NCBI GenBank assembly: GCA_036257895.1 | Contig: DATAES010000151.1 | Location: 46,808 to 110,807 of the forward strand | Direction of reading: 5' to 3' | From: DATAES01 sp036257895 | GTDB taxonomy: Bacteria; Actinomycetota; Acidimicrobiia; Acidimicrobiales; JACDCH01 | Length of the DNA: 64,000 bases | Shown: piece after piece, positions 24,494 through 32,732 of the stretch | How the letters are laid out: every line of letters begins with the position of its first letter | How positions within the stretch are numbered: the stretch's first letter is position 1 | Made by a program: the position numbers and the translations under genes | Notes under the pieces: generated by a model | Database searches by the model: none | The model's input: only the letters and a program-made list of their open reading frames with translations | What the model was told of the DNA's origin: nothing

Positions 24494-25143
24494 CGAGCGA
24501 GGAGGAGGCCCCCGAGCGCCGCGCCGAGGTCCGGCGACTGGCGGACGCGATCCGCAACGTGATCGAACGGTTCGTCGCCACGACCGCGCCGCTCGAGGTG
24601 TTCCACGGAGTGGCGGACGACCTCGAGGCGATCGCGGCGCGCCTCGACGCGTACCCGCAGGACCACCTCTTCATCGGCTACGCCGAAGCGGCGAACGCGG
24701 GCGATTCCGAAGGACCGTTCGACAACAGCCCGTTGATGGGGCTGTCAAACCCTTTGGCGCCGCCGCTGCTGCTCGACGTGCAGAAGGACAAGGTCGTCGG
24801 CACGGTCACGTGCGGGTCGGCGTACGAAGGGCCACCGGGACACGTGCACGGCGGCTACGTGGCCGCGCTGTTCGACGAGTTGCTCGGGCTGACGCAGTCG
24901 CTGTCGGGCAAGCACGGCATGACCGGCCGGCTCGCCATCCATTACCGGAGCCCCACCCCGCTGCACACGGAGCTACGTGTGGAGGGGACGCTCGACCGGA
25001 CCTCCGGTCGCAAGATCCTCTGTACCGGCCGCATGTACGCCGGCGACACGCTGTGCGCCGAGGCCGAGGGACTGTTCATCACCGTGGACTTCGAGCGACT
25101 CCAGAACATGCGAGCCGAGCGCGACGCAACGTTTGGCCGCTGA
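24490..25143 (+). CDS. PaaI-like hotdog-fold thioesterase
   Basis: 217-residue protein with an N-terminal helical extension of about 80 residues before the hotdog core. The core has GPPGHVHGGYVAALFDELLG (HGG-type catalytic segment with a following Asp/Glu), GMTGRLAIHYRSPTPL and a late GDTLCAEAEGLFITVD. It probably hydrolyses an acyl- or aryl-acyl-CoA. The GTG start overlaps the xth stop, so the two are co-translated, although no functional link is evident. Downstream is repeat A copy 4 in a convergent gap. Confidence 0.87.
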   Translation: MTSEEEAPERRAEVRRLADAIRNVIERFVATTAPLEVFHGVADDLEAIAARLDAYPQDHLFIGYAEAANAGDSEGPFDNSPLMGLSNPLAPPLLLDVQKDKVVGTVTCGSAYEGPPGHVHGGYVAALFDELLGLTQSLSGKHGMTGRLAIHYRSPTPLHTELRVEGTLDRTSGRKILCTGRMYAGDTLCAEAEGLFITVDFERLQNMRAERDATFGR

Positions 25144-25160
25144 GCGCGCGCTCCACCTTT

Positions 25161-25212
25161 CGAACTCCGGGTCGCCGTGGCCGCTATAGGGGCCACGGCG
25201 CACCAACATTCG
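25161..25212 (-). repeat. palindromic repeat family A, copy 4 (inverted)
   Basis: The only copy in reverse orientation relative to the others; inner palindrome 25174-25199 has one mismatch (GCCGCTATAGG). It sits between the convergent thioesterase and sigma-like genes. Confidence 0.85.
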
Positions 25213-25230
25213 GTGAGAGTTGGGCGCCCC

Positions 25231-25569
25231 TCAGTAGCTGACTCGGTTGCGGAGCTTGGTCAGGCCGCCACCGAGGGCTGAACGCAGCTCGGGGCGAGGG
25301 AGACCGAGCTCGTGTTGGATGGCGCGCATCGATCGGGGCGGGAGCCCGTCGAACCCGAAGCGGGCCAGCACGACCTGGAGCTCGAGCGGATCGAGATCGT
25401 CGAAGAGGTGCGGCCGTGCCGCGTGCAGGCTCACGAGGTCGTCGTCGGCGTCTGCTCCTACGTCCGCTGGCTCCTCCATCAAGTCGATGTCGGCGTCGGC
25501 ATCCGGGTACGGCCAGCCTTCGTCACTCGGCCACGAGTCGTCGGCGATCCAGGACAGTGAGCCGGCCAT
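25231..25569 (-). CDS. small protein with sigma-70 region-4-like helix-turn-helix
   Basis: 112 residues. The N-terminal half is very acidic and Trp/Asp/Pro-rich (residues 1-50). The C-terminal half reads LDPLELQVVLARFGFDG, then MRAIQHELGLPRPELRSAL and KLRNRV. This parallels region 4 of primary sigma factors (LDxREREVLxxRFGLDG, REIGEELGLSRERVRQI, ALxKLR). There is no region 2, so it cannot be a full sigma factor. Possible roles are a DNA-binding regulator, an anti-sigma decoy or a -35 element competitor; all are inference. The start is the first ATG of a compact ORF. Confidence 0.6.
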   Translation of the reverse strand: MAGSLSWIADDSWPSDEGWPYPDADADIDLMEEPADVGADADDDLVSLHAARPHLFDDLDPLELQVVLARFGFDGLPPRSMRAIQHELGLPRPELRSALGGGLTKLRNRVSY

Positions 25570-25600
25570 GGGCCTGTTCTCGCGCCCGTGCCGGGCCTCG

Positions 25601-26104
25601 TCAACCGCTGTGTTCGGCGACCCAACGCTCGACGAGCGGAACCTCTGACGCGAGGTGCTCCTTCAGTCCGGTCACGATGGCCTGCTCGACCCGGCCGCCG
25701 ACGAGTCGCGCGCGGATCGACAGCTCGCCGGTGCTCCGTCGTACCGTGCCGGCACCGTCACTGGTCGCGTCGAAGCGGTAGGAACCCGAACTCTTGAAGC
25801 GATCGGCGTAGTTGTCCGGCTCCATGCGGAACGTGACCGTGCGTTCCGCGACCCGGTGCGTCGACACCTCCACCCACGAGAGCTTCTTCGGGTCGACGAC
25901 GGCCCGCACGACCGATGAGAGTTCAGCGATGTACCGATAGCGAATGCGGAGCTCCACGGCGTCGCCGTCCACGTCGTGGCTCAGCACCTCCGGTGGGCCG
26001 AGGTTCGGCAATCCGACCAGCGTTGCGTAGAAGTCGGGATTCGCATACGCGGCCGCGACCGCGTCTGCGGGAGCGGCGATCTGCTGGACGACGCTGAACT
26101 GCAT
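25601..26104 (-). CDS. DUF2505-family (SRPBCC-like) protein
   Basis: 167-residue protein with the pattern of a START/Bet-v1 helix-grip fold: MQFSVVQQIAAPADAVAAAYANPDFYATL at the N-terminus, a central beta region RYRYIAELSSVVRAVVDPKKLSWVE, then GTVRRSTGELSIRARLVGGRVEQAIVTGLKEHLASE as the C-terminal helix. This is the actinobacterial DUF2505 arrangement. Such proteins bind a hydrophobic ligand; the ligand is unknown. The gene lies three bases after the helicase stop and likely shares its transcript. Confidence 0.8.
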   Translation of the reverse strand: MQFSVVQQIAAPADAVAAAYANPDFYATLVGLPNLGPPEVLSHDVDGDAVELRIRYRYIAELSSVVRAVVDPKKLSWVEVSTHRVAERTVTFRMEPDNYADRFKSSGSYRFDATSDGAGTVRRSTGELSIRARLVGGRVEQAIVTGLKEHLASEVPLVERWVAEHSG

Positions 26105-26107
26105 CGG

Positions 26108-28144
26108 TCAGCCCACCTGTTCGGCGTGGCGGCCCACGATTTCGAGAACCTCGCCCGCGAAGCGTTCGCTCTTCACGGGTCCGATGCCGGGGACCGAACG
26201 CAATGCGACCCGGTCGCGTGGTCGCCGCGTGGCCACCGCCACCAGCGTCTTGTCGTCGAAGATGACATAAGCGGGCACGTTCGCGGCCTTGGCCCGCTGC
26301 ATCCTCCATGTGCGTAGCTCGTCGAACAGCGCACGGTTGGCCGGGTCGAGGTCCGGGGTGCTCGAACGGCTACGCGGTGTTCGCTGACCACGCGAAGCAC
26401 GGGCGGCCTCGCGCACGGCGTTCAGCGATCGCGCCGCGTCGGCTGGCGCGCTGCCGGCCGCCAGCGCGTCGAGCAACGGTTCCAAGTCGTCGAGATAGGG
26501 CGACGGCCGGCGACGCACGACCTTGGACCCGAAGGTGCGCTCGGCGGCCCAGGTCATGCACAGCTCACGTTCCGCCCGGGTCACGGCGACGTAGAACAGA
26601 CGACGCTCCTCGGCCACCGCTTCCTCCGTGCGGGCACGGCCGATGGGGACGAGGCCGTCCTCGAGACCCGCGAGGTGCACGACCGGCCATTCGAGACCCT
26701 TGGCGGCGTGGAACGTCGCGAGATCGACAGCGTCACCAGGGACGCCTGCATCGTCCCTGCCGAGCGTCGCCGACAGCCACGCCATGAAACCAGCGACGGT
26801 CGGTGCCGGATCCGCGGTCGTGTACTCGGAAGAGAGGCGCACGAGCTCTTCGAGGTTGCGCAGTCGATCGAGTTCGGCGTCCGGCAACGAGTCCTCCTGG
26901 TCCTCCGACGCGGACAGACGGGCTTCGAGAGCAGCCAGGTGCTCGGCAAGTGGCGCTCGACCTCGCTGCATCGTGCGGAGGGCCTCTCGCACTTCGGGCA
27001 ACTCGAGATACGGAAGCTGGCCGCGCACGCGCACCGGTACGCCGACGCTTCTGCACGCCTCTGCGATCAGCACTGTCTGCGCGTTCGTGCGCGTCAGCAC
27101 GGCTTGGTGCGACCACGCGATCCCGGGTCGGTGACGATCCAGCACCGCCCTCGCCACCCCACGCGCCTCGCTGCGATCGTCGGCCATCGATCGGACCGCC
27201 GGCACCGGTCCTTCGGGACACGTGGCGCGGAGCCGAAGGCCGCGGATCGCGCCCGAGTCGAGCACGTGGTTCGCGGTCGCGATGATCTGGGGTGACGACC
27301 GGTAGTTCTGCTCGAGCGAGACCGTGGACGTGCCCGGGATGAGGCGGGCGATGTCGAGCAGCAGCTTCGAGTCGGCGCCGTTCCACGAATAGATGGCCTG
27401 ATGGGGGTCGCCGACCACGCACATGTCGCGGCGGTCGCCACGCCACGCCTGCAACAGACGGAACTGCAGGGGGTTGACATCCTGGAACTCGTCGACGAAG
27501 AGATGGCGGAACCGCCAACGCTGTGCGGCGGCGAAGTCGCCGTCGACCTCGACGGCTCGGAGGCACAACCACAACAAGTCGTCGAAGTCGACCTGGCGCT
27601 GTCGTCGCTTCTCGTCCTCGTAGCGCGTGTACAGCTCCGCCAGCCGCGCTGGTTCGACCGGCGGAGATCGACGGGCGCTCATCGCCGCGACGGCGTACTG
27701 GTCGGGCGTGACCAGGCGGGCCTTTGCCCACTCGATCTCGCCCGCGACGTCGATGGCCTGCACGGACGAGGTGCGGCCCAGCAGGCGACCCAGCAGACGA
27801 CCCTTGCGCTCGAGGAGCGACGGCGGTTGCGTGCCGCGATCGGCCCACCAGCCGCGCAGCTGCGCGTAGGCCAGCGCGTGGAAGGTGCCTGCCGCGACGT
27901 CGTCTCGCAGGCCCAGCTGCCGAAGACGTGCTCGCAACTCGCCGGCCGCTTTGCGCGTGAACGTCAGCGCGAGCACGTGGCGTGCGTCGGCGGCTCGATT
28001 CACGCATCGGTAAGCGATGCGACGAGTGAGCACCCGGGTCTTGCCCGATCCGGCTCCCGCGATGATGGCCAGCGGCGCGGCCTCCGTCGTGACTGCCTCA
28101 CGCTGCGCGTCGTTGAGGCCCTCGAGCAGAGCGTCGCTCTCCAT
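26108..28144 (-). CDS. UvrD-like superfamily 1 DNA helicase with HRDC domain (UvrD2-like)
   Basis: 678-residue 3'-5' helicase. Motifs in order: Q motif LNDAQREAV, Walker A GAGSGKT (30-36), Ia TFTRKAAGELR, II LFVDEFQDVN, III GDPHQAIYSWNGA, IV LEQNYRSS, V LATFHAAKGLEW and VI RRLFYVAVTRAE. An HRDC-like domain closes the protein (FDELRTWRMQRAKAANVPAYVIFDDKTL onward). Domain order matches mycobacterial UvrD2, but the C-terminal tetracysteine region of that protein is absent. TAGGGT lies eight bases before the ATG. Role: DNA repair or replication-conflict processing. Confidence 0.92.
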   Translation of the reverse strand: MESDALLEGLNDAQREAVTTEAAPLAIIAGAGSGKTRVLTRRIAYRCVNRAADARHVLALTFTRKAAGELRARLRQLGLRDDVAAGTFHALAYAQLRGWWADRGTQPPSLLERKGRLLGRLLGRTSSVQAIDVAGEIEWAKARLVTPDQYAVAAMSARRSPPVEPARLAELYTRYEDEKRRQRQVDFDDLLWLCLRAVEVDGDFAAAQRWRFRHLFVDEFQDVNPLQFRLLQAWRGDRRDMCVVGDPHQAIYSWNGADSKLLLDIARLIPGTSTVSLEQNYRSSPQIIATANHVLDSGAIRGLRLRATCPEGPVPAVRSMADDRSEARGVARAVLDRHRPGIAWSHQAVLTRTNAQTVLIAEACRSVGVPVRVRGQLPYLELPEVREALRTMQRGRAPLAEHLAALEARLSASEDQEDSLPDAELDRLRNLEELVRLSSEYTTADPAPTVAGFMAWLSATLGRDDAGVPGDAVDLATFHAAKGLEWPVVHLAGLEDGLVPIGRARTEEAVAEERRLFYVAVTRAERELCMTWAAERTFGSKVVRRRPSPYLDDLEPLLDALAAGSAPADAARSLNAVREAARASRGQRTPRSRSSTPDLDPANRALFDELRTWRMQRAKAANVPAYVIFDDKTLVAVATRRPRDRVALRSVPGIGPVKSERFAGEVLEIVGRHAEQVG

Positions 28145-28152
28145 CGGCCACG

Positions 28153-28158
28153 ACCCTA
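28153..28158 (-). promoter_or_regulatory. candidate -10 (TAGGGT) for UvrD2-like gene
   Basis: TANNNT eight bases before the ATG at 28144. Confidence 0.5.
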
Positions 28159-28179
28159 ACGAAGGCCTGCGACAGTGGA

Positions 28180-28530
28180 GTGGTGATCGACATCCCGGTC
28201 GACCGGTTCGAGGAGCTCGTGGCCGAGGCGCTCGACGGCATCCCGGAGGAGCTGGGCCGCCTCGTCGAGAACGTCGCCGTGTTCGTGAGCGAAGGCGACG
28301 GCAATCCCAACCTGCTCGGCCTGTATGAGGGCATCCCGCTCACGCGGCGAGCGAACTACGGGGTCGGGTTCGGGATGCCAGACCGCATCACGATCTACCG
28401 CAAGCCGATCCTCATGCGCTGCGCGACCGAGACGGATGTCGTCGACATGGTGCGGATCACCGTCGTCCACGAGGTCGGTCATCACTTCGGCATCGACGAC
28501 CGCCGCCTCCACGAACTCGGCTACGGATAG
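28180..28530 (+). CDS. minimal zincin-type metallopeptidase-like protein
   Basis: 116-residue protein of the short zincin family (PF06262-like). The signature VVHEVGHHFGIDDRRLHELGYG ends the protein: two zinc His and the catalytic Glu in HEVGHH, and a third ligand in the following His/Asp. The N-terminal part VDRFEELVAEALDGIPEEL is the usual helix. No signal peptide. Family members are common near conserved actinobacterial genes, but the substrate is unknown. GTG start at 28180, divergent from the helicase. Confidence 0.85.
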   Translation: MVIDIPVDRFEELVAEALDGIPEELGRLVENVAVFVSEGDGNPNLLGLYEGIPLTRRANYGVGFGMPDRITIYRKPILMRCATETDVVDMVRITVVHEVGHHFGIDDRRLHELGYG

Positions 28531-28562
28531 AGGGCTCGCCGAACGCAAGCGGCGAGGGAAGC

Positions 28563-28583
28563 GCCAGCGACGAGCCGCACTCG
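28563..28583 (+). repeat. 21-base repeat family E, copy 1
   Basis: Exact 21-base match, in the opposite strand, to 47735-47755; both copies point toward the start of the next gene. It lies in a 102-base gap also containing AGCGAGCGAAGCGAGT and a small CTCGG-AG-CCGAG hairpin just before the -10-like TAAATT. Confidence 0.6.
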
Positions 28584-28620
28584 GCGGAGACAGCGAGCGA
28601 AGCGAGTGCTCGGAGCCGAG

Positions 28621-28626
28621 TAAATT
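28621..28626 (+). promoter_or_regulatory. candidate -10 (TAAATT) for PH-domain gene
   Basis: TANNNT six bases before the GTG at 28633. Confidence 0.5.
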
Positions 28627-28632
28627 TGCAGC

Positions 28633-29280
28633 GTGCCGTTCCCTCCGAAGCTGTTGAACGAGAACGAGGAGGTCGTCCTCGATCTGCGGCCTCACTGGTG
28701 GTTCATGGCGGGACCAACGGCGGCACTCGTCGGTTCGATCGTGCTCGGCATCGTCGTCCTGATGGATGCCGGCGACGAAGGCATCGGCCAGGGCATCAAG
28801 ATCCTGACCGCGCTGATCGTGATCGGCTGCCTGGTGTGGTTCGGCATCCGTTACCTGCAGTGGGTGTCGACGAACTTCGTCGTCACGACCGACCGCGTGG
28901 TTCACCGGGTCGGTGTTATCGCCAAGCACGGCATCGAAATCCCGCTCGAGCGAATCAACACCGTCTTCTTCCGCCAGTCGATCTTCGAACGGCTCTTCGG
29001 GCTCGGCGATCTGGGCATCGAGTCCGCCGGCGAGAGGGGCGCAGAGACGTTCGAGGACGTCCGCAAGCCCGCGCTCGTGCAGAACGAGATCTACCGGCAG
29101 ATGGAGGCGAACGCCACTCGGATGCACGGCCCGCGGTCGTACCAAGCCGCAACCACACAGCCGGAGACAGGTAGCTCGATCCCGGCGCAGCTCGACCAGC
29201 TCGACGATCTGCGGAAGCGGGGCGTGATCACGGAAGCCGAGTTCGCGGCAAAGAAGGCCGAGCTCTTGAACCGCATGTGA
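28633..29280 (+). CDS. PH (bPH2/DUF304)-domain membrane protein with SHOCT end
   Basis: 215 residues. Two hydrophobic helices (about 25-45 and 55-72) are followed by a bacterial PH-like domain (STNFVVTTDRVVHRVGVIAKHGIEIPLERINTVFFRQSIFERLFGLGDL). A linker leads to the C-terminal SHOCT helix LDQLDDLRKRGVITEAEFAAKKAELLNRM. Probable inner-membrane protein of unknown role, perhaps oligomerising through SHOCT. GTG start with TAAATT six bases upstream. Overlaps the next gene by four bases (GTGA). Confidence 0.87.
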   Translation: MPFPPKLLNENEEVVLDLRPHWWFMAGPTAALVGSIVLGIVVLMDAGDEGIGQGIKILTALIVIGCLVWFGIRYLQWVSTNFVVTTDRVVHRVGVIAKHGIEIPLERINTVFFRQSIFERLFGLGDLGIESAGERGAETFEDVRKPALVQNEIYRQMEANATRMHGPRSYQAATTQPETGSSIPAQLDQLDDLRKRGVITEAEFAAKKAELLNRM

Positions 29281-29960
29281 GGGTTGTCAGCCTGGTTCCG
29301 TCGGTGACCGAGACATTGCTGGCCTGGCACATCACGCCGATCGCAGTCACCAAGTTCTGTGAGCAACCCGACCTGCCGCATGTCGGCGGCACGAAGAACC
29401 CTGACGTCGACGCGATCGTCGAGCTGCGTCCCGATCTCGTCGTGCTGTGCGACGAGGAGAACCGGCGCGAGGACGCGGATGCGCTCGAAACGGCTGGCGT
29501 GCCGCTCCACGTCATGACGGTCCAGTCGGTCGAGGCCGTCGCCCCCGGGCTGCGTCGACTCGCCCACGCGCTGACTCTCGACGTCACCGTCGACGAACCG
29601 CCGACGACGACCGCGCCGATACGCACGACGGCGTTCGTCCCGATCTGGCGACGGCCGTGGATGTCGATGAACGCGTCGACATATGGATCCTCGTTGCTCG
29701 CGTCGATCGGGATCGGCAACGTGTTCAGCGATTCCGACGACCGTTATCCGACGGTGACCCTGGACGAGGTGCGCGAGCGGAGGCCTGAGGTCGTCCTCGC
29801 TCCGAGCGAGCCCTATCCCTTCGTCGAGCGCCATCGCGCCGAACTCGAGACGGTGGCGCCGGTCGAGTTCGTCGACGGCCAGGACCTGTTCTGGTGGGGC
29901 GTGCGCACGGCGGCCGCACGTCAGCGGTTGCTAGGCCGCCTCGATCGTCGCGCCGGCTGA
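29277..29960 (+). CDS. helical-backbone metal-receptor (BtuF-like) protein without signal peptide
   Basis: 227-residue protein with the BtuF/FecB-type periplasmic binding fold: MRVVSLVPSVTETLLAW, VGGTKNPDVDAIVELRPDLVVL and TLDEVRERRPEVVLAPSEPYPF. It lacks a signal peptide or lipobox and no transporter genes are adjacent, so it may act in the cytosol, for example binding a corrinoid or haem. GTG start overlaps the PH-domain gene stop. The last 30 bases overlap the convergent galK 3' end. Confidence 0.8.
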   Translation: MRVVSLVPSVTETLLAWHITPIAVTKFCEQPDLPHVGGTKNPDVDAIVELRPDLVVLCDEENRREDADALETAGVPLHVMTVQSVEAVAPGLRRLAHALTLDVTVDEPPTTTAPIRTTAFVPIWRRPWMSMNASTYGSSLLASIGIGNVFSDSDDRYPTVTLDEVRERRPEVVLAPSEPYPFVERHRAELETVAPVEFVDGQDLFWWGVRTAAARQRLLGRLDRRAG

Positions 29961-30941
29961 GGGCCGCACCGTCCAGCCCTCGTCCAGAACCTCCGCCTCC
30001 GCCAGGGCCACGACGCAACCGCCCCATCCGCCGCCCGTGAGCCGCGCGCCGAGCACTCCGGGCATGGCGACGAGCCGGGTGACGAGCGCGTCGAGCGTCG
30101 GGGTCGTCACCTCCTGGTTGTCGCGGAGACTCTCGTGTGATTCGGTCATCAGCGCGCCGGCTGCTACGACGTCTTCGGACGAAAGCGCTTCGACGAACGC
30201 GCGCACTCGTGCGATCTCCGTGACGACATGGCGGGCCCGTTTGCGAACGGTGACGTCATCCAACGACTCGACGTCGTCGAGCGAGGCCTTCGGCAGAGGT
30301 CCGAGTAGCGCAGCCGCTCGGTCGACCTCGGCCCGTCGCTCGGCGTAGCCGACACCCGATAGTTCGCGCCGCTCACCCGAGTCGATCACCACCACGGCGA
30401 CGCCGTCGGGGATGCGGACTGGTGTGACCTCGAGTGTCGTGCAGTCCATCAGTAGCGCATGACCCGCTACACCGAACAGTGAGGTGAGCTGGTCCATGAT
30501 CCCGCAGGGGACACCGGCGGCGCGGTGCTCGGCACGCTGACAGGCGAGCGCGACTTGTGTCCGATCGACGCGGTCGTCACCGATGAGGGCAAGCGCGACC
30601 GCAACCTCGAGTGCTGCACTCGACGACAGTCCCGTTCCGATCGGGATCGTCGTGCTGACCTCACCGATGAAGCCGGTCGTGGGCCGGAGCTCGGCGACGA
30701 CACCAGCGACATACCGCGCCCATCGCGGTTCGAACGTCTCCGGGTCGGTTACGGCCAGGGGCACTTCGGCGGGAGCAGGTTCGTCACGCGACACGAGGAC
30801 CACGCGTTCGTGCCCGTGCCGCCCGACGATCGTCGTCGCGAGATCGATCGCCATCGGCACGACTTGACCGCCCGCGTAGTCGGTGTGCCCGCCGATCAGG
30901 TTGACGCGGCCGGGCGCGCGGACGACGAACGCCTCGCTCAC
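29931..30941 (-). CDS. galK: galactokinase-like GHMP kinase
   Basis: 336-residue GHMP kinase, last gene of the LLM-galT-galK operon. The galactokinase signature is GRVNLIGGHTDYAGG (residues 11-25), the ATP loop is PIGTGLSSSAALEVA, a substrate loop is CGIMDQLTSLFG and the late GHMP motif is GARLTGGGWGGCVVAL. In known galactokinases the first motif is GEHTDY; here the Glu, which contacts the sugar in characterised enzymes, is Gly18. The neighbouring galT supports a galactose role, but the change may alter the sugar accepted. Starts seven bases after galT with a GTG. Confidence 0.88.
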   Translation of the reverse strand: MSEAFVVRAPGRVNLIGGHTDYAGGQVVPMAIDLATTIVGRHGHERVVLVSRDEPAPAEVPLAVTDPETFEPRWARYVAGVVAELRPTTGFIGEVSTTIPIGTGLSSSAALEVAVALALIGDDRVDRTQVALACQRAEHRAAGVPCGIMDQLTSLFGVAGHALLMDCTTLEVTPVRIPDGVAVVVIDSGERRELSGVGYAERRAEVDRAAALLGPLPKASLDDVESLDDVTVRKRARHVVTEIARVRAFVEALSSEDVVAAGALMTESHESLRDNQEVTTPTLDALVTRLVAMPGVLGARLTGGGWGGCVVALAEAEVLDEGWTVRPSAGATIEAA

Positions 30942-30948
30942 GATCTGG

Positions 30949-31827
30949 TCACGACTCGTCGCCGATCACGACCGCGCGCAAGGCGGCGGCCGCGGCCTCC
31001 GGCTCCACCGGGTTGACGTACAGGCCGCTGCCGAGTTCACCCGCGGCGATGTAGCGAAGCAGGCCGGTCGCACGCTCGGGAACCGCGATCTCGACGTGCA
31101 CGTGAGCCGCAGGCCACGAGCCGCCGTCGAAGGGCCGCTGGTGGAACCACAGCATGTACGGCACGGGCACGTGCCACATCTTGTCGAGGCGAGCGAGCAC
31201 GTCGACGAGGACGCCGGCCAGCTCGCGACGGCTGGCAGTCGGCAACGAAGGCAGATCGGGATCGTGTGACACCGGCGCGACAACGAGGCCATACGGGTAC
31301 TTCGATGCCCACGGCACCCACGCCCGCCATTCACCGACCTGACTGACGAGGCGACGCCCGGGGTCCTCCGCGCACAGCGGGCAGCCGTGCGCCTCGGCCC
31401 GCCGCAGCTCGGCGAGCGGGTTCGGGGGAACGGCCTCGTACGCGTAGATCTGGCCATGTGGATGGGAGATCGTTGCGCCGACGGCTGCGCCGCGGTTCTC
31501 GAACACGAGCACGTACGCGATGCCGTCGCGATCACCGAGGGCAGAACTCCGCTCCGCCCAGAGGTCGACGACCTTCGACGCGCCCGCGACGCCGAGGGAC
31601 CAGAACGTCGCGTCGTGCTCCGACGTGTACAGGACGACTTCGCAGCGATCGTCGGCGAAGGTGGGCCATCGATTGACGAACGCGCGCACGTCGTACGGCT
31701 CGGATGATTCGAGCCCGCCGACGCAGAACGGACATGCGTCGCTCGGTAGGTTGGGCCGGGCCTGTCTGTCGACGGCCACGGCGACGGTCGCGCCGGTCAG
31801 CGCGTCCTCACGGATCTCGGACGTCAC
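30949..31827 (-). CDS. galT: galactose-1-phosphate uridylyltransferase
   Basis: HIT-superfamily enzyme exchanging UMP between UDP-glucose and galactose-1-phosphate. The 292-residue protein has CPFC (32-35) and GCPLC zinc knuckles, the active site SHPHGQIYAYE (nucleophile His124) and a C-terminal HVHVEIAVPERATGLLRYIAAGE region. GTG start at 31827 overlaps the LLM stop (GTGA). It is shorter than the E. coli enzyme (about 348), as in other actinobacterial members. No galE is present in the window. Confidence 0.92.
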   Translation of the reverse strand: MTSEIREDALTGATVAVAVDRQARPNLPSDACPFCVGGLESSEPYDVRAFVNRWPTFADDRCEVVLYTSEHDATFWSLGVAGASKVVDLWAERSSALGDRDGIAYVLVFENRGAAVGATISHPHGQIYAYEAVPPNPLAELRRAEAHGCPLCAEDPGRRLVSQVGEWRAWVPWASKYPYGLVVAPVSHDPDLPSLPTASRRELAGVLVDVLARLDKMWHVPVPYMLWFHQRPFDGGSWPAAHVHVEIAVPERATGLLRYIAAGELGSGLYVNPVEPEAAAAALRAVVIGDES

Positions 31828-32717
31828 TTCAGGATCAGTGGTGCGAGCCGCTCGAGGTCCTCGGTCATCCACGGCGCCCGCATGGCGATGTTGATCTGTT
31901 CGGCGCCGGCCTCGGCGTATCGGCCGATGGTGTCGACGATCTGTTCGTCCGACCCGGTCAGCACTCCCGCGCGGATGCCTCCCGCGAGGTCGCCGAACTG
32001 CCGGCGGAGGCTCTCTTCGTCGTACGCGAGGCCGACATTGACCGCGCACGCGATCGTCGCCGGGTCGCGACCGACGGCGTCGCAGTGCGCGGCGAGCACG
32101 CCACGCTTGTGGGCGAAGTCGTCGACCGAGATGAACGGCACGTTCCAGGCGTCGGCGTACTTCGCAGCGATGCGCAACGTGCGCTTTTCACCGCCGCCGC
32201 CGATCCAGATCGGCAGCTCGGCCTGCACCGGCTTCGGGTCGCACCGGGCGTTGGTGAGCGTGAAGTGCTCACCCTTGAAGTCGACGACCTCTTCGCGCAG
32301 GAGCAGCCGGACGCACTGCACCGCCTCCTCGAGAATGTCGAGACGCTCGCGGTTCGCCGGGAACGGTATGCCATAGGCCTCGTACTCGTTGAAGGCCCAG
32401 CCGGCGCCGAGACCGATCTCGGCCCGGCCTCCACTCAGGTGGTCGATCGTCGTGATCGCGTTCGCGAGCACCGCCGGATGGCGGTAACCCGCGCAGTAGA
32501 CGAGCGAACCGCATCGGACACTGCTCGTGTCGCACGCCAGCGCGGCGTGCGTGGCGACGGCTTCGAGGCACTCCGAACCTCGGAAGTCTGCGGAGTAGAA
32601 GTGGTCCCAGATCGAGATCCAATCGAAGCCGAGCGCCTCGATGCGCGCCCACAAGGCGCGGAGCTCGTCGATCGTCGTGTTCTGCAGACCGGTGTGGACG
32701 CCGTAACGGAGGGCCAT
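31824..32717 (-). CDS. LLM-class (F420-dependent type) oxidoreductase
   Basis: 297-residue luciferase-like TIM-barrel oxidoreductase. Typical segments: LRALWARIEALGFDWISIWDHF, GYRHPAVLANAITTIDHLSGGRAEIGLGAGW, YEAYGIPFPANRERLDILEEAV and PIWIGGGGEKRTLRIAAKYADAWN. In actinobacteria this subgroup usually uses F420. It heads an operon overlapping galT by four bases, so a sugar or sugar-derived substrate is possible, by analogy with F420-dependent glucose-6-phosphate dehydrogenase; this is inference. A TAACGT hexamer lies nine bases before its ATG, over the end of the CPBP gene. Confidence 0.88.
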   Translation of the reverse strand: MALRYGVHTGLQNTTIDELRALWARIEALGFDWISIWDHFYSADFRGSECLEAVATHAALACDTSSVRCGSLVYCAGYRHPAVLANAITTIDHLSGGRAEIGLGAGWAFNEYEAYGIPFPANRERLDILEEAVQCVRLLLREEVVDFKGEHFTLTNARCDPKPVQAELPIWIGGGGEKRTLRIAAKYADAWNVPFISVDDFAHKRGVLAAHCDAVGRDPATIACAVNVGLAYDEESLRRQFGDLAGGIRAGVLTGSDEQIVDTIGRYAEAGAEQINIAMRAPWMTEDLERLAPLILK

Positions 32718-32726
32718 GCCCCGCGG

Positions 32727-32732
32727 ACGTTA
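32727..32732 (-). promoter_or_regulatory. candidate -10 (TAACGT) for LLM-galT-galK operon
   Basis: TANNNT nine bases before the ATG at 32717; overlaps the stop of the upstream CPBP gene. Confidence 0.4.
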
